Assembly: GCF_022440845.1 (NCBI RefSeq)
Contig: NZ_JAKNTO010000001.1
Location: 1,736,001 to 1,800,000 of the forward strand
DNA length: 64,000 nucleotides
Source of the DNA: Ruminococcus sp. OA3
Lineage (GTDB): Bacteria; Bacillota; Clostridia; Lachnospirales; Lachnospiraceae
Direction of reading: 5' to 3'
Shown here: piece by piece, positions 60,754-64,000 of the stretch
Position numbering within the stretch: position 1 is the first letter of the stretch
Layout: each line of letters opens with the position of its first letter
Made by a program: the position numbers and the translations under genes
The notes under the pieces: generated by a model
The model's input: only the letters and a program-made list of their open reading frames with translations
What the model was told of the DNA's origin: nothing
Databases searched by the model: none

Positions 60754-60799
60754 ACCTTATGTAGAGCAATTTTGCAAAGAAAAAGAAAGGTTTGACAGT

Positions 60800-62152
60800 A
60801 TGAAACAAACAATTGCGCATGATTTTAAATTTTTATCATTGATGAAATTTGCACTGCCTTCGATGATCATGATGGTATTCATGTCGCTGTATACAATTGT
60901 AGACGGAATTTTTATCTCGCGGCTGGTCGGCAGCGTGGCGCTGTCTGCAAACAATATTGTGTATCCGGCGGTGAATATACTGATGGCGATCGGAATAATG
61001 CTTGCCACCGGAGGAAGTGCCATTATTGCCCGAAAATTGGGCGAAAAAAAGCCCGGAGAGGCGAATGAAAACTTTTCAATGATCATTGTCACCGGAGTGA
61101 TCACAGGAATTGCAGGCCTGATCATCGGGGTTGTGTTCCTGGAGCAGATCTGCCGGGTTTTGGGAGCTACAGATATGCAGATCGGCTACAGCGCCACCTA
61201 TCTGAGAGTGGTTCTGTTCTTTGCTCCGATGTGTATGCTGCAGATGCTTTTCCAGTCATTTTTTGTGACAGCGGGAAAGCCGGGGATGGGTCTGGCACTG
61301 ACAGTGGCTGCGGGAGCTGCCAATATGGTGCTCGACTATCTGTTTATGGGACCGCTTGGCATGGGGGTAGCAGGTGCCGCGCTGGCGACAGGGATCGGTC
61401 AGTGTATACCGGCGGTGACGGGACTTTTGTATTTTCTGATCAAGAAAGACGGGTTGCGGTTCGTCAGGCCGAAGCTGGACTTCAGGGCACTGCGGGCGAG
61501 TTGTCTGAACGGCTCCTCGGAGATGGTGACGAATCTGTCTGCAGCGGTCGTGACCTACCTGTTCAATATCATTATGCTGCGTCTCGCAAGCGAAGACGGA
61601 GTGGCAGCTATCACCGTTGTACTGTATGGACAGTTTCTGTTCTGTGCCCTGTATCTTGGCTTCAGCATCGGTGTTGCGCCAGTGTTCAGCTATAATTACG
61701 GAGCCGGAAGACGGGATATGCTGAAAAGGATTTATCGTATCTGTATGCGGTTTACCACCGTTTCATCAGTCATCATAGGAGTGGCAGCTTTTATAGGGGC
61801 ACCGATGATCGCACAGATCTTCGTAGATAAAGGAACGGCAGTGTACAGCCTGACAGAACGGGGCTGTTATCTGTTCGCATTTGCCTATCTGTTCTGCGGA
61901 ATCAATATTCTGGCATCAGGAATTTTTACCGCACTGTCGGACGGCAGGACATCGGCGTTGATCTCATTTCTGCGGACGTTTGTGTTTATCGTGATATCAG
62001 TGCTGGTGTTGTCGTACTTTTTGGGAACTGACGGAGTGTGGCTGTCAATTCCATTGGCGGAGATTCTGACGCTGACGGTATCGCTCACGTATCTGGGTGG
62101 GTTTTTTGGAAATAAGGAACGGAGGAAACAAAAGCTTTCAACTGATAATTAA
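60800..62152 (+). CDS. MATE-family multidrug efflux transporter
   Basis: A 450-residue membrane protein with about twelve helices in two halves (SLMKFALPSMIMMVFMSLYT near the start; FSIGVAPVFSYNYGAGRRDML in the second half). It resembles MATE/NorM-type sodium- or proton-driven drug exporters. The start at 60800 follows AAAGAAAGG; the open frame to 60635 overlaps the regulator gene and is rejected. It is under the divergent MerR-type regulator. A terminator follows at 62158-62192. Confidence 0.9.
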   Translation: MKQTIAHDFKFLSLMKFALPSMIMMVFMSLYTIVDGIFISRLVGSVALSANNIVYPAVNILMAIGIMLATGGSAIIARKLGEKKPGEANENFSMIIVTGVITGIAGLIIGVVFLEQICRVLGATDMQIGYSATYLRVVLFFAPMCMLQMLFQSFFVTAGKPGMGLALTVAAGAANMVLDYLFMGPLGMGVAGAALATGIGQCIPAVTGLLYFLIKKDGLRFVRPKLDFRALRASCLNGSSEMVTNLSAAVVTYLFNIIMLRLASEDGVAAITVVLYGQFLFCALYLGFSIGVAPVFSYNYGAGRRDMLKRIYRICMRFTTVSSVIIGVAAFIGAPMIAQIFVDKGTAVYSLTERGCYLFAFAYLFCGINILASGIFTALSDGRTSALISFLRTFVFIVISVLVLSYFLGTDGVWLSIPLAEILTLTVSLTYLGGFFGNKERRKQKLSTDN

Positions 62153-62157
62153 GCATT

Positions 62158-62192
62158 ACCGGCGCTCAAAATTCTTGAGGGCCGGTTTTTTT
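62158..62192 (+). terminator. Intrinsic terminator after MATE gene
   Basis: ACCGGC-GCTCAA pairs with TTGAGGGCCGGT and is followed by TTTTTTT, six bases after the MATE stop. Confidence 0.85.
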
Positions 62193-62284
62193 GTATGCCA
62201 TTTGAAAGAAGCGACATTTCATTGTGCATATTTACTAAAAAAACAGCGGAAGATAGACATTAATAAGGAGAACATAAAAAGAAG

Positions 62285-62342
62285 TGAAAGTACTTTCATA
62301 AACTTGACAAATAGTTGAAAATAAAAACGAAAGTGTTATACT
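62285..62342 (+). promoter_or_regulatory. nan operon promoter with palindromic operator
   Basis: TGAAAGTACTTTCA (62285-62298) is a perfect 14-bp palindrome of the kind bound by RpiR-type sugar regulators. It lies 17 bp before TTGAAA (62315-62320), which with TATACT (62337-62342) forms a promoter with a 16-bp spacer. A half-copy, CGAAAGT, lies in the spacer. Confidence 0.6.
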
Positions 62343-62371
62343 GACATTACAAATTGAGGAGGTCGCAGCAA

Positions 62372-63067
62372 ATGGACGAAAGAATCGAAAAGCTGAGAGG
62401 AAAACTGATCGTATCGTGTCAGGCACTGCCGCATGAACCACTGCATTCTTCTTTTATCATGGGACGTATGGCGAAAGCAGCTCAGGAAGGAGGAGCGTAC
62501 GGCATCCGCGCGAATACCAAAGAGGATATTGCGGAGATCAAGAGACAGGTAGATCTGCCCATTATCGGTATCGTGAAGCGGGATTACGAGGACAGTGACA
62601 TCTATATCACCCCTACGGTCAGGGAAATTGACGAACTGATGGAAGTATGTCCGGAGATCATTGCGGTTGATGCGACGATCAGCCTGCGTCCGGGCGGACA
62701 GTCTCTGGATGCATTTTTCAGAGAAATCAAAGACAGGTATCCGAATCAGCTGCTGATGGCGGATTGTTCCACCGTAGAGGAAGCGCTCCATGCAGACGCG
62801 CTGGGATTTGATTTTATCGGAACGACGCTTGTCGGTTACACCAGACAGAGTGAAGGTCTTAAAATTGAAGAAAATGATTTTGAGATCATCCGGAGCATTG
62901 TAGGACAGGTAAAACATCCGGTGATCGCGGAAGGAAATATTAATACACCGGAAAAAGCCAGACGGGTGATCGAGCTCGGGGCGTTCAGTGTTGTAGTTGG
63001 GTCGATTATCACGAGACCGCAGCTTATTACCAGAAATTTTGCAGAGGCACTTCAGCAAGTGCGATAG
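62372..63067 (+). CDS. nanE: N-acetylmannosamine-6-phosphate 2-epimerase
   Basis: A 231-residue TIM-barrel enzyme converting ManNAc-6-P to GlcNAc-6-P in sialic acid breakdown. It begins KLRGKLIVSCQALPHEPLHS and contains GAYGIRANTKEDI, LPIIGIVKRDY, DATISLRPGGQSL, GTTLVGYT and PVIAEGNINTPEKA, all characteristic of NanE. ATG 62372 follows GAGGAGGTC. It is directly followed by the NanA-type lyase gene. Confidence 0.93.
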   Translation: MDERIEKLRGKLIVSCQALPHEPLHSSFIMGRMAKAAQEGGAYGIRANTKEDIAEIKRQVDLPIIGIVKRDYEDSDIYITPTVREIDELMEVCPEIIAVDATISLRPGGQSLDAFFREIKDRYPNQLLMADCSTVEEALHADALGFDFIGTTLVGYTRQSEGLKIEENDFEIIRSIVGQVKHPVIAEGNINTPEKARRVIELGAFSVVVGSIITRPQLITRNFAEALQQVR

Positions 63068-63082
63068 AGAGGAGATATCACA

Positions 63083-64000
63083 ATGGCAGAGTTGAAAAAA
63101 TACAAAGGAATCATACCGGCATTTTATGCGTGCTATGACAGTGAAGGGAATATCAGTCCGGAAGGCGTTCAGAACCTGACGAAATATTTTGTGGAAAAAG
63201 GTGTGAAAGGTGTCTATGTGAACGGATCATCCGGCGAATGCATTTACCAGAGCGTACAGGACCGCAAGACGGTACTGGAAAATGTGATGGCGGCTGCGGA
63301 TGGAAAGCTAACAGTCATCGCGCATGTGGCATGCAACAATACGAAAGACAGCACAGAGCTGGCGCGTCATGCGGAGAGTCTGGGCGTGGATGCCATAGCT
63401 GCGATTCCTCCCATCTATTTCAGGCTTCCGGAGTATGCGATTGCTGAATACTGGAATACAATCAGTGAAGCTGCGCCTGATACTGATTTTATTATTTACA
63501 ATATACCGCAGCTGGCGGGAGTCGCACTGACGATGAGCCTGTTTGCCGAGATGAGGAAAAATCCAAGGGTGATCGGAGTGAAAAACTCTTCCATGCCAGT
63601 TTTGGATATTCAGATGTTTAAGGCGGAGGGCGGCGAGGACTTCGTTGTATTCAACGGTCCGGATGAACAGCTGGTGAGTGGTCTTGCGATAGGCGCAGAA
63701 GGCGGGATCGGGGGCACCTACGGAGCGATGCCAGAACTCTATCTGAAGATTGATGAACTGGTTCGCACGGGACAGATGAGTGAAGCGATGGAAGTGCAGT
63801 ATGCGGCAAATGAAATCATATTTAAAATGTGCTCCTGCCATGGAAACATGTATGGGGTGATCAAAGAGATTCTCCGCATAAATGAAGGCATTGAACTTGG
63901 AAGTGTGCGGGAACCGCTTCCTGCATTAATTGACGCAGATATGGCAACAGTAAGAGAAGCGGCAGACATGATCAAAAAAGCAGTCGGTAAATTCTGCGGT
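63083..64000 (+). CDS. nanA: N-acetylneuraminate lyase-type enzyme (3' end cut off by window)
   Basis: The first 306 residues of a DHDPS/NAL-superfamily aldolase that splits sialic acid into ManNAc and pyruvate. It has the YVNGSSGECIYQS motif (GxxGE), YNIPQ with the conserved Tyr, and GVKNSS with the Schiff-base lysine. GGIGGTYG follows, as in NanA. It starts 15 bp after nanE, behind GAGGAG. The frame is open at base 64000, and the stop lies outside the window; full NanA is about this length, so little is missing. Confidence 0.9.
   Translation, partial: MAELKKYKGIIPAFYACYDSEGNISPEGVQNLTKYFVEKGVKGVYVNGSSGECIYQSVQDRKTVLENVMAAADGKLTVIAHVACNNTKDSTELARHAESLGVDAIAAIPPIYFRLPEYAIAEYWNTISEAAPDTDFIIYNIPQLAGVALTMSLFAEMRKNPRVIGVKNSSMPVLDIQMFKAEGGEDFVVFNGPDEQLVSGLAIGAEGGIGGTYGAMPELYLKIDELVRTGQMSEAMEVQYAANEIIFKMCSCHGNMYGVIKEILRINEGIELGSVREPLPALIDADMATVREAADMIKKAVGKFCG

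Overview
The window looks like the chromosome of a gut-type Firmicute of the class Clostridia, most likely family Lachnospiraceae. This is inferred from moderate GC, strong AGGAGG ribosome binding sites, Spo0A-type DNA-binding domains, a CIRCE heat-shock operator, a tryptophan T-box, DUF5721 and cysteine-rich KTR proteins, and a VanG-type ligase. The species cannot be named from the sequence alone.

Layout. (1) 1-8287 is the late end of a prophage: a giant tail protein with a CotH-kinase-like domain and leucine-rich repeats, small tail-end proteins, a holin and a three-domain endolysin. (2) 8390-10460 is the prophage/chromosome junction next to tRNA-Ala(CGC). It carries three small stand-alone proteins that look like the DNA-binding domain of Spo0A without the receiver domain. 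One lies on the prophage side of the tRNA and two on the chromosomal side. Tandem 10-bp repeats resembling 0A boxes lie upstream of both units. This is the most unusual part of the window. (3) 10552-17708 holds a DUF3298 protein, a five-gene peptide/nickel-type ABC importer and a CNNM/CorC transporter with an attenuator-like leader. (4) 18051-28448 holds housekeeping and metabolic genes: a zinc-ribbon membrane protein, glnS, a MocR regulator, a HAD phosphatase and an FAD-dehydrogenase / alcohol-dehydrogenase / aldehyde-dehydrogenase operon. (5) 28471-30127 is a complete IS4-family element inserted exactly into the aldehyde dehydrogenase terminator hairpin. (6) 30177-38064 holds a URO-D family protein, two AraC regulators, CIRCE-controlled htpG, a sugar isomerase/epimerase and a Gfo/Idh/MocA oxidoreductase. 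(7) 38132-41262 holds a DUF2284 protein and a BlaI/BlaR1 pair with two small secreted proteins. (8) 41466-53346 is a cell-envelope region: solute-binding lipoprotein, beta-propeller-like protein, ABC ATPase and permease, VanR/VanS-like two-component system, VanZ, VanG-type ligase and VanT-type serine racemase, with no vanXY. (9) 53330-64000 holds DUF5721, T-box-controlled trpD, a MarR/KTR/heterodimeric ABC exporter operon, a MerR/MATE divergent pair, and the start of a sialic acid operon (nanE, nanA).

Functional themes are local regulators paired with exporters (MarR-ABC, MerR-MATE), cell-wall sensing (BlaR1, VanRS), and a prophage that may interact with a Spo0A-like regulatory circuit. Functions are inferred by reading motifs and family resemblance; no database search was run.
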